Positions 27,486 through 38,260 of a DNA stretch of 64,000 bases are shown here, piece by piece. The DNA comes from Anaeromyces robustus (taxonomy: Eukaryota; Neocallimastigomycota; Neocallimastigomycetes; Neocallimastigales; Neocallimastigaceae): positions 62,001-126,000 of the forward strand of contig MCFG01000137.1 in the NCBI GenBank assembly GCA_002104895.1, in the 5' to 3' direction. The notes beneath the pieces were generated by a model. That model was not told where the DNA came from, did no database searches, and saw only the letters and a list, made by a program, of their open reading frames with translations. A program made the translations under genes and the position numbers. The stretch's first letter is position 1. Each line of letters begins with the position of its first letter.

Positions 27486-29771
27486 ATGCCATCTATTAGA
27501 ACTGCTATTGCCCTTCTCGGTGCCACTACTGTTATTGCTGCTCCAGTCATGAAGAAGCGTGCTAGTGATGCTTATGCTCAACGTGCTATTGAACACTACA
27601 ACAAAATGACTAACGGTGGTCAATACAATACTGATTATTTCTCACCAGAAAATGTCCCATACCACTCAATTGAAACTCTTATGGTTGAAGCTCCAGATCA
27701 TGGTCACGAATCTGTATCTGAAACTTACTCTTTCTGGATCTGGTTAGAAGCTGTTAACGGTAAACTTACTGGTAACTACGACGGTATTAACACTGCTTGG
27801 GAATACTTAGAAAAGCACATGATTCCAGATTCCAAGAACCAACCAGGTAACAGTAAATATAACCCATCTTCTCCAGCTACTTACGCTCCAGAAGATGATG
27901 ATATTACTAACTACCCAGCTCAACTTGTCTTCCAAGATGGTCTTGTTGGTGAAGATCCAATCGCTAAGGAACTTCAACAAGCTTACAACACTTGGGATAT
28001 GTACGCTATGCACTGGATTATTGATGGTGATAACTGGTACGGTTATGGTCAACAAGCTGATGGTAAATCTAAGCCATCTTTCATTAACACTTTCCAACGT
28101 GGTTCTTCTGAATCTACTTGGAAGACTGTTCCACACCCATGTTGGGAAGAATTCAAATGGGGTGGTAGAAACGGTTTCTTAGATCTTTTCACTGGTGATA
28201 ACAACTACGCTAAGCAATGGAGATACACTGCTGCTCCAGATGCTGATGCTCGTGCTATTCAAGCTGCTTACTTCGGTTACATTTGGGCTGAAGAAGATGG
28301 TGTTAACCTTTCTGATCTCGCCTCTAAGGCTGCCAAGCTTGGTGATTACATGCGTTACGCTCAATACGATAAATACTTCAAGAAGATCGGTAACTGTATT
28401 GGTCACGACAAATGTTCTGCTGGTCGTGGTAAGAACTCTGCTCACTACCTTATCTCCTGGTACTTCGCTTGGGGTGGTGGTTTACAAGGTGACTGGGCCT
28501 GGAGAATTGGTTCTTCTCACACTCACAGTGGTTACCAAAACCCATTAGCCGCTTGGGTTCTTTCTACTCAATCTGCTTTCAAGCCAAAGTCTAAATCTGG
28601 TGCTGACGATTGGGCTACTTCTCTTGACCGTCAATTAGAATTATTCAGATGGTTACAAGCTTCTGAAGGTTGTATTGCTGGTGGTGCCACTAACTCATGG
28701 CAAGGTCACTACGCTAAACCAGGTAGTGATATTACTACCTTCTACGGTATGTACTATGACTGGCAACCAGTTTACCACGATCCACCATCAAACAATTGGA
28801 CTGGTATGCAAGGTTGGGGTATGGAACGTGTCTGTTCTCTTTACTACGTTTCTGGTAATGAAATGGCCGGAACTGTCTGTAGAGATTGGGCCAAATGGGT
28901 TAAGAACACTGTTCGTGTTAGTGGTGGTCAAGTAGTTCACGCTACTAACCTTGAATGGTCTGGTAACCCAGATGAATGGAACAAGAGCAACTTCAACAAG
29001 TCTGGTCTTAACCGTTCCCTTCACGGTACTGTTTCTGCTGAAGGTCTTGATCTTGGTTCAATTGCTTCTATTATTAAGGGTTTATTATGGGTTTCTGCTA
29101 AGGATGGTGATGAAGAAGGTATTGACCTTTCTCTCCAAGTTATGGATGCTATTGAAAACTACAAGGATGATCTCGGTTATGCTGCTGAAGAAGCTCGTGC
29201 TGATTACGATAAATTCGGTGGTGAAGTTTACATTCCATCTGGTTGGACTGGTAAGAACGCTCAAGGTGCTAACCTTAAGAGTGGTGTTACTTTCATTGAC
29301 ATTCGTCCAAAATACAAGCAAGATCCAGATTGGGCTCAAGTTGAAAACTACCTTAACGGTGGTAGTGCTCCAACCTTCAAATACCACAGATTCTGGGGTC
29401 AAACTGAAATTATGGTTGCCAATGGTCTTATCTCTATCTTAGGTTATGGTGACAGAACTCCAAATCCAAACCCAGGTCCAGGTCCATCTCCAGGTCCAAC
29501 TACTTGTCCAACTGCTATTACTAGCCAAGGTTACAAGTGTTGTAGTGCTAAGTGTAACCCAGTTGTTTACCAAGATGAAGCTGGTGACTGGGGTGTTGAA
29601 AACAACCAATGGTGTGGATGTCCAACTGCCTCTGCTCCAAAATGTAATTCTAAGGTTACTCAACAAGGTTACAAGTGTTGCTCAACTTGTACTGAAACTT
29701 TCTACGTTGATGATGCCGGTAAATGGGGTATTGAAAACAATGACTGGTGTGGTATTCCAACCACCTGTTAA
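27486..29771 (+). CDS. GH48 cellobiohydrolase with two C-terminal fungal dockerins (secreted, cellulosomal)
   Basis: The 761-residue protein starts with a secretion signal (about 1-19, hydrophobic IALLGATTVIAAP), then a KKR dibasic site. Residues about 28-650 match family-48 glycoside hydrolases (YHSIETLMVEAPDHGH, FINTFQRG, APDADARAIQ, GNCIGHDKCSAG). Glu79 in VSET corresponds to the proton donor Glu55 of Clostridium CelF, and Glu68 to Glu44. GH48 enzymes are processive cellobiohydrolases acting from reducing ends. A Pro/Gly linker (PNPNPGPGPSPG) leads to two Cys-rich modules of about 40 residues, each with QGYKCC and a WG(V/I)ENN(Q/N)(D)WCG-like end. These are fungal dockerins (CBM10), which anchor enzymes to the anaerobic fungal cellulosome. 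The gene has no introns and a clearly higher G+C and codon bias than its neighbours, as in highly expressed genes. GH48 is mainly bacterial, so acquisition from gut bacteria is the usual explanation. It matches Cel48A of this group. Confidence 0.96.
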   Translation: MPSIRTAIALLGATTVIAAPVMKKRASDAYAQRAIEHYNKMTNGGQYNTDYFSPENVPYHSIETLMVEAPDHGHESVSETYSFWIWLEAVNGKLTGNYDGINTAWEYLEKHMIPDSKNQPGNSKYNPSSPATYAPEDDDITNYPAQLVFQDGLVGEDPIAKELQQAYNTWDMYAMHWIIDGDNWYGYGQQADGKSKPSFINTFQRGSSESTWKTVPHPCWEEFKWGGRNGFLDLFTGDNNYAKQWRYTAAPDADARAIQAAYFGYIWAEEDGVNLSDLASKAAKLGDYMRYAQYDKYFKKIGNCIGHDKCSAGRGKNSAHYLISWYFAWGGGLQGDWAWRIGSSHTHSGYQNPLAAWVLSTQSAFKPKSKSGADDWATSLDRQLELFRWLQASEGCIAGGATNSWQGHYAKPGSDITTFYGMYYDWQPVYHDPPSNNWTGMQGWGMERVCSLYYVSGNEMAGTVCRDWAKWVKNTVRVSGGQVVHATNLEWSGNPDEWNKSNFNKSGLNRSLHGTVSAEGLDLGSIASIIKGLLWVSAKDGDEEGIDLSLQVMDAIENYKDDLGYAAEEARADYDKFGGEVYIPSGWTGKNAQGANLKSGVTFIDIRPKYKQDPDWAQVENYLNGGSAPTFKYHRFWGQTEIMVANGLISILGYGDRTPNPNPGPGPSPGPTTCPTAITSQGYKCCSAKCNPVVYQDEAGDWGVENNQWCGCPTASAPKCNSKVTQQGYKCCSTCTETFYVDDAGKWGIENNDWCGIPTTC

Positions 29772-30833
29772 GTGGATTAAATATTTAGATAAATAGAAAA
29801 GCATTTAAAAAAAATAGTAAATTTATTTTAAGAAATTATAAAAAAAATAGTAAAAAAAGTAATATAAAATATCATAAATAAAAAATGTTTTTGTAATATT
29901 TTAAATAAATAAAATTTGCAAATATATTTTAATTATAAATAAAAATAAAAGTAGTTAAATAAAGAAAAAATAATATAGTAAAATAAAAAATGAAAAATAA
30001 AGTGTAAAAAAAAAAGAGTGTCTTTAGATTAAAATAAAATATAATAAATAATAAAATAATAATAAAATTGAAATGAAATAAAAATAAAATAAAATTTTAA
30101 AAATAAAGATAAATAAAAATAAAAATGAAATAAATTTAAATTTAAAAACTTTTCTGTTTTTAATAATATTTATTAAAAAAATTGAAAAAATGAAAAATAA
30201 CAATAAATAAAGATAAAATAAAAATAAAATAAAAATTAAAAACAAAATAAAACAAAGAATATAAATTATAAAATAAAATAAAGTTAAAATCAAGAAAAAA
30301 TTGAATTTTTTTTTTTTTTTTATTAAAATTTTTTTTGTGTCAGTTTGAAAAAAAAAAAAAGAAACTTTTTTATAATATGAATGAATAAAGGATTTAGTAT
30401 CAGTTTGAAGAAAAAAAAAAAGCTTTTTTTATAATATTAATAAATAAAGAATTTAGTATTAAGTGATTTATATTTATTGTATTTTAAATACTAAAAATAT
30501 TAAATAGAAATATAAAGCAATAATATAGCTGTTTGCTATATATATATTTAAGGATAAAATTCATTTGATTTAATGAACTTATACTTATTCAAAAAATATA
30601 TTTTAATAATAAATTGATTGAAAAAATTTCAGGTGGATACTTAGGGCAAGATGTGAAATATAAAATTGATGCTAGTTTATTATTATCTATAATATATTAC
30701 TGGTTTTTTTATTTTTTTTTTAGTATCATTTTTTTTTTCATTATGTGTTTTTTATGATTCATGTATTTTAATATTTAAATTCAATAAAAGTGACGTACAA
30801 ATTGTGTGCCATAAAAAAAAAAAAAAAGCTAAA
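29772..30833. other. Intergenic, no gene seen
   Basis: A/T-rich DNA downstream of the GH48 gene. A phrase (TTAGTATCAGTTTGAAGAAAAAAAAAAAG and variants) is repeated at about 30337-30362 and 30396-30423, suggesting a small tandem duplication. No coding frame stands out. Confidence 0.55.
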
Positions 30834-32012
30834 ATGATTAATAATTCTAGTCCTAATTGTTGTTTTCATTGTGACAGTTATTATTAGAGAATTGACCATT
30901 AGTTTATTAATTGCTTCTTATTTAAAAATATTCGTATTAATCATTTCTCTGATCTAGATAGAAATTTTTTTTTTTATTTTTTAGATAGTTTTTTTAATTG
31001 TTTATTAATGACCAGTGATAACTCTAGTGTAGATAATATAATTAATAAAAGTAGTGATAATAATAGGATCATGGGACTGATATGAATAAAGAAGAAGATA
31101 AAGGTAAAACACCGTTATATATTATATGAGAAAATGAATATGAAAATATCGTAAAATATTTAATTGAACATGGAACAGATATAAATAAAGAAAATATGGA
31201 AGGTAAATACCTCAATACATATATATATATGTAATTATAAAAATAATGAAGATAATGAAAGTTTGTAAAATTTTTAATAGAACATGATGCAGATATAAAT
31301 AAAGAAAATAATAATGGTGATATTTCATATACATATTGCATATAAAATGGAATATGAATATGAATATGAAGAAAAGAATGAATATGAAAATATTATAAAA
31401 TATTTAAAAGAATATTGAGAAGATATAAATAAAGAAAAAAAAAAGATGGTACTACACCATTTATATATCGCATGTAACAATGAATATTTAAATAAAAATA
31501 TTGTAAAAGTAAAATATTTAATTGAACATGGTGCTGATATGGATATAAATAAAGAAAATAAAGATGGTAGTACACCATTACAAATTACATATGAAAATGA
31601 AAATGAAGATATTGTAAAATATTTAGTAGAACATGAAGCGGAAAATATTAGTAAAAAAAATGAAAATGTTGTCTGATAAAGAGGATGAAAATGAAGATGA
31701 AAATAAAGTTGAAGAATATGATGAAAAATATGAAAAGAATAATGAAGAAAATACCAATAAAAATAATAATAATTTTAATGGTTTAACAAAAGATGATATA
31801 TTAGATGAAAATGTATTACATAAAAAAAAATTGTTGATCAAGATTCTATAAGAATGTATAATCTAAATAAAAGTAATAAAGATAAAATTAAACATAACAT
31901 TTGTTATGTGATTATTATAGTAATTATTATTATAGATAAAATCAACTTCCTAGAATTAAATAATATTGAAAATGGAGCTGTACAAAGTCAAAGTTTAGTA
32001 GAACAAGACTAA
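30834..32012 (+). pseudogene. Decayed ankyrin-repeat gene
   Basis: Readable coding remnants follow each other in changing frames. From 30834 the text MINNSSPNCCFHCDSYY is soon interrupted by stops. From about 31069 come HG(T/A)D(M/I)NKE units with NIVKYLIEH helices. They repeat at about 31070, 31165, 31275, 31420, 31530 and 31630, spaced about 100 bases apart like 33-residue ankyrin repeats. In-frame stops (for example the TGA after LYII near 31126) and frameshifts break them. The longest intact piece is 31446-31676. A Glu/Asn-rich stretch follows in another frame (31633-31851). A possible final exon (31936-32012) reads DKINFLELNNIENG and ends LVEQD. Ankyrin families are large in anaerobic fungi. 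Assembly indels could account for some breaks, but not for all the stops. Confidence 0.75.
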
Positions 32013-32092
32013 AAAAAGGGAAGGGAAAAATTTAAAATTTAAATTTTAAATTTAAAAAAAAATTTTTTTTTTATGTAAGATTGACAGAGTTT

Positions 32093-32123
<31 letters not shown>

Positions 32124-32387
32124 CGTAAAAGCAGTTCTGGTAAAATTTGTAGTTTTTTGAAATAACTAATGTTTTAATAAAAAAAAAAAATTACTAAATA
32201 AATTATTAAATAAATTACAATTATATACAAACATTTTTGTATATAAATATAAATGTATTTTATTACTAAAAAATAATAATAATAAAAAAAAATAAAACTA
32301 TTGTTTTAGTAAATGGAATATATTTAAATATATATATATAAAAGAAAAAAGAAAAAATTAAAATAATTAAACAAAAAAAAAAAAAAA

Positions 32388-32425
<38 letters not shown>

Positions 32426-32871
32426 GAATAATAATAATAAAATAAAGATTGGAAATATTCTTAACTTCAATAAAACAAAATTTAAACAAAAAACTTTTTT
32501 ATTAAAACAGTTATTTTTATTTTTTTTTTAAAAAAAAAAAAAAACTTTATATAAATTATATTATTATTTTATTATTAATGATTAAAAAAATTCTGTTTTT
32601 ATAATCATTAAAAAAGAAGACTCTTTGCAATTATGTTATTATACTATTAATATTATGCATATATAACATAAAATTTAAAATATAATACATATATATAATA
32701 TATATAATTTTATAACAGAAAAATATAAACTTTGATTGGATGGTATGATACTATTAACAACTATTATAATTATAGCATAAAATTTAGATATATAATATAT
32801 ATATTTTATTATATTAATTAATTATTAAAAAAAATTCATAAAATTATATTTTTTTATTTAATATTAACATC
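32013..32871. other. Intergenic, no gene seen
   Basis: Contains a long poly-T run (about 32098-32123), a poly-A run followed by an AAT array (about 32370-32440), and the promoter region of the phosphatase gene. No coding signal. Confidence 0.6.
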
Positions 32872-33259
32872 ATGAATAATAATAATAATAATAATAGTAA
32901 TAATTATAAAAATAACAATTATAAAAATAATAATTACAGAAATAACAATAATGGTTACAAAAATAAAAACAATTATAAAAATAATAATAATGTAAATAAT
33001 AATAACAGTAATAATTATAAAAATAAGGATAATAACAAAATTGGTGTACTATTTGTCTGTTTAGGTAATATTTGTCGTTCACCAATGGCTGAAGCAGTTT
33101 TTCGTCATGAAGTTAAAAGACGTCACCTTTATGATAAATTTATAATTGATAGTTGTGGTACTGGTGGTTATCATACTGGTAGTCCTCCTGATGGACGTAC
33201 TCGTTCTGTTTGTAAAAACAATAAAGTACAAATAAATCACAAAGCTAGAAGGGTATGCT

Positions 33260-33298
<39 letters not shown>

Positions 33299-34016
33299 CA
33301 ATAATAATTTAATATTATTTAAATAATGGATATCAAATAATAATAAAATATATCATTAAATTATAATTTAAAAATAATATATATATTTATAAAAAAAAAA
33401 AAAAAAAATTATTATTTAAATATTTTTATTTATATCATTTAGATACGTAAAGAAGACTACTTTAATTTTGATTATATTCTTTGTATGGATTATAAAAATT
33501 TAGATAATTTATTAAGAATTGAACCAAAAAATTCAAAAGCAGAAGGTAAATATATATAAAATTAAAATCAATTGTAATTTTTTTTTTTTTTTTTAAAAAA
33601 AAAAAAATGTGTAGTCATAATGTATTAATTATTATATTTTATATTTTATTATCTAGTTCAATTATTTGGTGAATTTGACCCAGATGGTGAAATTGTTATA
33701 AAAGATCCATATTTTTCTAGAGGAACAGAAGGTATACCATTATAACAATACACATATATAACATATTTTATATTATATAATTTAAAATTAGATGAGCTAT
33801 ATAAAAATTATTTTCTAATAAAATTATTATTTTAATTTTTAATAATATATATCCTTTTTAATATATATATTTTTATTCTATATATGTTTAATATTTAATA
33901 TTTATATTTATCTTATACAAATATATATATTTATATAAGCATTTAAATATATTTTTGACCAAATGATGCGTTGTTCTGAAGGATTTTTGGAACATTTAGG
34001 ATTATTAGATGATTAA
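32872..34016 (+). CDS. Low-molecular-weight protein tyrosine phosphatase with Asn-rich N-terminal extension
   Basis: Four exons (32872-33252, 33443-33545, 33657-33731, 33940-34016) with GT-AG introns and consistent phases give about 211 residues. After an extension of about 55 residues made almost wholly of Asn, Lys and Tyr, the sequence IGVLFVCLGNICRSPMAEAVF carries the family P-loop C-x5-R-S (Cys63 nucleophile, Arg69). The DxxGT region (IDSCGTGGYHTGSPPDGR), DYILCMD and the general-acid DPYF motif all follow in the expected order. It ends SEGFLEHL, as in typical members of about 155-160 residues. The enzyme removes phosphate from phosphotyrosine through a cysteinyl-phosphate. The Asn-rich head is unusual for the family. 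The ATG at 32872 is the only in-frame start found. Confidence 0.93.
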
Positions 34017-34827
34017 ATATAATGTCAGAAGCAATTCAAAAAAAAAAAAGAAAAAGAAAAAGAAAAAAGATATGTTATATAAATATGTTTAAATACTATC
34101 AAAAAAATATAATACGATTTTATATATATATATATATATAATGTAAAAAATTTACAATTTGCAATTCCTAGTATATACAATATCAATATTTAATAAAAAT
34201 TATGGAACGAAAAAAAAAAAAAAAATAAATTATAACAAACTGAATAAAAAAAAAAAAAAAACTGTATAAAAATATAAAATAAATAATAAAAAAGTATTAC
34301 TTATTTTAAGTATAATATACAAAAATACAATGAGTATAATTTGAAATTTATTATCAGAAATATGATAATTAAATATAAAAATAGTAAAGAATATAATTAT
34401 AATTTTCTTTTTTTTTTTTTTCTTTTATTATTCAAATGTGATAATTATAAAATTATTTATTATGCTTGATAGATAATAATAATAAATAATTTATAATTAT
34501 ATATACATTTATATAATATAATATTGATATGTATATAAGTGAAATAAAAATTTATTAATTTAAGAAAGAATTTATGAATTTATTATTTGTTATTTATAAA
34601 ATATAGAAAGTAATTAAAAAAAAAAAAAAAAAAAAGAAAAAAAATTGTTAATATTAATATAATTTCAAGTTGTTTTATATATCTATATATCATTACTTAA
34701 ATATTTAATATAAATTTTTTTTTTGACATATTTTTATTTATTATTTCCATATATGTCTAAAAGTTTTTATTATTAACAAGTTTTTTATCTATAAACTTTA
34801 ACTTTTTTCAACTTTTCAATTTTTCTT

Positions 34828-34893
34828 ATTGTATTAATTTATGGAATCAATACAATTTTTTATTGTATTATTGATTCCATAAATTAATACAAT
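34828..34893. repeat. Long near-perfect hairpin (22-bp perfect outer stem)
   Basis: The 22 bases at 34828-34849 are exactly reverse-complementary to 34872-34893. Inside, ATACAAT (34850-34856) pairs with ATTGTAT (34862-34868), leaving a 3-base bulge and a short T loop. The arms include ATGGAATCA, so it is not a simple A/T microsatellite. It lies 78 bases before the inverted-repeat element. Confidence 0.85.
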
Positions 34894-34971
34894 AAAAAAT
34901 AAACAAAATACAATTAACAATAATACTCAAATTTAAGTTGTAAAAAAAAAAAAGTACAAAAAAATGAATGT

Positions 34972-35968
34972 GTTGCATTTCGCAATGTTGCATTTCGCAA
35001 TATGATATGGGGCGCATATTAAATTTTTGCAATGAGGCGCATAAAAAACAAATAAAAAAATGAAAAATTTTTTAACACAAATTATGAAAGCCACATATAA
35101 TAGAATTTAAAAAAATTAAATAAATAAATAAAAAATATATATATAAATAAATGAATAGAAAAATAAACAAATAAATAAATATTTCTTTTTTTATTAATTA
35201 CTTAATTACAAAAAAAAAAAAAAAGTAAAAAAATTAAAAAAAAAAAAAAATTTATTATAAAATTAAATATATTTATTTTTTTTTTTTGATAAATGAATAA
35301 TAATAAAAAAAATAAAAGATAATAAATAATATAACAGTATTATATATATATATTTATTAAAAAGACGTTAACAAATAATAAATAAAAAATAATATAAACT
35401 TTAGAATAAAGAAAAGAAACAAATAAATAAATAAATAAATATTTTTTTATTAATTACTTATTTACGAAAAAAAAAATATAAAAATAAAAATTCATTATAA
35501 AATTAAATATTTTTATAAAATTTTTTGATTTGAAATATTAAAAAAAAATTCAATATTATTAAAATATTAAATAAAAAATATAATTAAATAAAAAAAATAT
35601 TCAAAAAATATTCAATATTATTAAAATATTAAATAAAAAATATTGAAGAAATATTCAATATCATTAAATAAAAAAAATATTGAAGAAATATTCAATATCA
35701 TTAAATAAAAAAAATAAATAAAATATTATTAAAATACTAAAAAAATATTCAATATTAAAAAAAAATATTTAATATTATTAAATCATTAAATAAAAAAATA
35801 TTATTAAATAAAAAAATATTATTAAATAATAATTCTTTATATTATATTTTTATTTATTTAATTATTTATACAATAATGCGCCCCATTGCGAAATGCAACA
35901 TTGCGAAATGCAACCTACAAATCTTTGTCATGCGCCCCATTGCGAAATGCAACATTGCGAAATGCAAC
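34972..35968. mobile_element. Candidate non-autonomous element with inverted ends made of paired 15-mers
   Basis: The left end has GTTGCATTTCGCAAT twice in tandem (34972-34986, 34987-35001), then GGGGCGCAT at 35009-35017 and a degenerate TTGCAATGAGGCGCAT up to 35042. The right end carries the inverse twice: ATGCGCCCC plus two ATTGCGAAATGCAAC (35876-35914), a 15-base spacer, then the same 39 bases again (35930-35968). The roughly 830 bases between are A/T-rich, contain an internal duplication (about 35165-35290 against 35417-35520) and have no gene. Mirror-image ends suggest a MITE-like or other terminal-inverted-repeat element. I see no clear target-site duplication, so mobility is an inference. 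Confidence 0.5.
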
Positions 35969-37467
35969 TCTCCCCAAAAAAATAATATTTTTTTATTGTA
36001 TTTTTACATAAATTTAAAAAAACTAATAATTTTTATTGAATTTTTACATAAATTTATATTATTTAACATAAATTTATGTAAAAATTTTTATATACATTAA
36101 TTTATAAATCTATGAAATTTAGATTATCTTTGTGGCGTATATTTTAATATTAAAAATATAAATTCATATGATTACATATTTTTAAGTAAAAAATTTTTTT
36201 TCTTTTCTATACATATTTTTCTTTTTCTTTGATTAGAAACGTAATAGAATTTTGGTTTTAAGAATTTATTATTTTAATATTCAATATTTAATATAAACTT
36301 AAAACACAACAATTAATTAAAAAAAAAGAATTCAATACTTTTAAATATATTGACAAATATTTTATTCTTTTTTTCTTTTTTTATTAATATAAATATTAAT
36401 TAAAATTTTAAACAATAAAACTTTATAATTTTTTTTTTTTTTTTAATAAAAAGTATAGAATTAATTTTATTTTTATTTTATTTTTTTTAAAGTTTTATTG
36501 TTTAAAATTATTATTTGTTTCAATGTGTATTACAAACATTAAAATTATTATTGTTTCAATATGTATTACAAACAATTAGAAATAAAATAAATAAAGAAAA
36601 AGAAAAATTTTATAATAGATTTATAATAGATTAATAAGAACTTTTTAACGTTTATTGTTCTTTTTTTTTTTTAAAGAAAAAAAAAAAAGCTGAACTCTTT
36701 GAACGATCTTTGACATATTAACTTGATGAGTTATGAAGAAAAAAACATAGCTTAAATTAGATATTTGTTTAGTAAACCCCCCACATTTTATATGATTCTT
36801 TGTTGAAATGTTTATAACTATTTTAATCGTTTGTAAATATAATATAATATATTATTAAATATAATATAATATATTATTAAATATAATATAATATATTATT
36901 AAATATATTAATAAATATATTATTATATATTTTTAACTTTTTTTTTGTTTAATATTTTATATTAATAATATATTAAAAATTGTATTGTCCATATTCTTCA
37001 ATACAATTTTAATATAAAAATAAAAATATAAAAAAAAATAAACAGAAATTAAAAATAAAAATATACAAGATATACCATAAAAAAAATAAATAAATAAATA
37101 AATATTAATAAATAAATATGATATACAAAAAATAAAAAATAAAAATAAACAAAGTATTATAAAGTTATTATAAATAAATAATAAAAAAAAATTATTTTTT
37201 TTATATACTTTATTATTATTACTTTACTATTTTCCTTATGTTTTTTTTTTTTTTTTTTTCTTTTCTTACATCTAATATTTTTTTATTTTTTTTTATTGAA
37301 ATATTTGAATTATTATGTTTTTTTTAATATTAAAAATAATCAAATATTAAATGATATATTATCTATAGATATTCGAATATCAGATCAATTTATATTTATA
37401 TTATTATTTAACTTTCTTTGGATTGTACTTAAGAAAAAAAAAAAAGAACAAGATTTTTTGTTTCGCT

Positions 37468-37624
37468 TTTATATAAAATAGGGAAGTTTACAAAATGGGA
37501 ATTTCTTTTTATGTAAAATGGGAATTTCTTTTTATATATAATGGGAAGTTCCTTTTATATAAAATGGGAAGTTCATTTATACAAAATAGGAAGTTCTCTT
37601 TACATAAAATGGGAAGCTCTCATC
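37468..37624. repeat. Tandem array of about 22-28-bp AAATGGGAAGTTC units
   Basis: About seven degenerate copies of a unit with TATAAAATGGGAAGTTCTTT. The GGGAA core is conserved while the flanks drift. Confidence 0.75.
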
Positions 37625-38260
37625 TTTTTTTTTATTATTTTCCTATTTATAATTCGAAAATAAATATTAAATGAATATTGAAAAAAAAAAAGATAATTAA
37701 ATACTATTATAAAATATTTTAATTATAATATTTTTAATTACAATTTTCTATGAAATATTAATGAATATGATTTAATATTGATATTTTTTTTTTATTTTAT
37801 AATTTATTCTATAAAATAAATAAAAAAAAAAAAACACTGATGAAAAAAAAATAACAATTATAAAAAATTATTAACATTTATAGCAAAATATTTATTTTTT
37901 TTTTTAAAAAATTTATTTTATTTTATTTTTTGATATTTTATTATTTTTTTTTTTTTTTTACATTTTATTTCTTTTTTTTTTTTTTTTACAATTTATTTTT
38001 TATTATTTAATTTTACTTTTATTTTATTTTTTATTTCTTTTATTATTATTATTATTTTATTTTATTTTATTTTTTATTCTTTAATTTCTAGTTTTGTTTT
38101 TTTTTAAATAATTTTGCATAAAAATATGCTAATCTTATATTAGGTAATTGATTTTATTTATATCTAATATATATTTATTTTTTCTATTTAATCACTCTTT
38201 AATATGAAAAATAAAAAAAAAAGCTATACAAAAAAATAAATTATTTTATTTACAAATTGT

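Larger units (their letters stand above)
34017..38260. other. Intergenic 4.2 kb with inverted-repeat element
   Basis: No gene is found. It contains a long hairpin (34828-34893), an inverted-repeat-bounded segment (34972-35968), a short tandem A/T array (about 36837-36905) and a GGGAAGTTC tandem array (37468-37624). A slightly less A/T-rich patch at about 36690-36790 (including a CCCCCC run) has no identifiable function. Confidence 0.6.

Noticed and set aside
28179-29402. Several overlapping frames inside the GH48 gene
   Set aside because: They arise from its G+C-richer, biased codons; only the 761-residue frame has domain matches.
35876-36100. Frame with RPIAKCNIAKCN repeats
   Set aside because: It is a translation of the inverted-repeat end of the candidate element and has no other protein-like content.
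36690-36790. Possible C/D-box small nucleolar RNA (TGATGA near 36725, CTGA near 36691)
   Set aside because: The boxes are in the wrong order and no terminal stem is visible.
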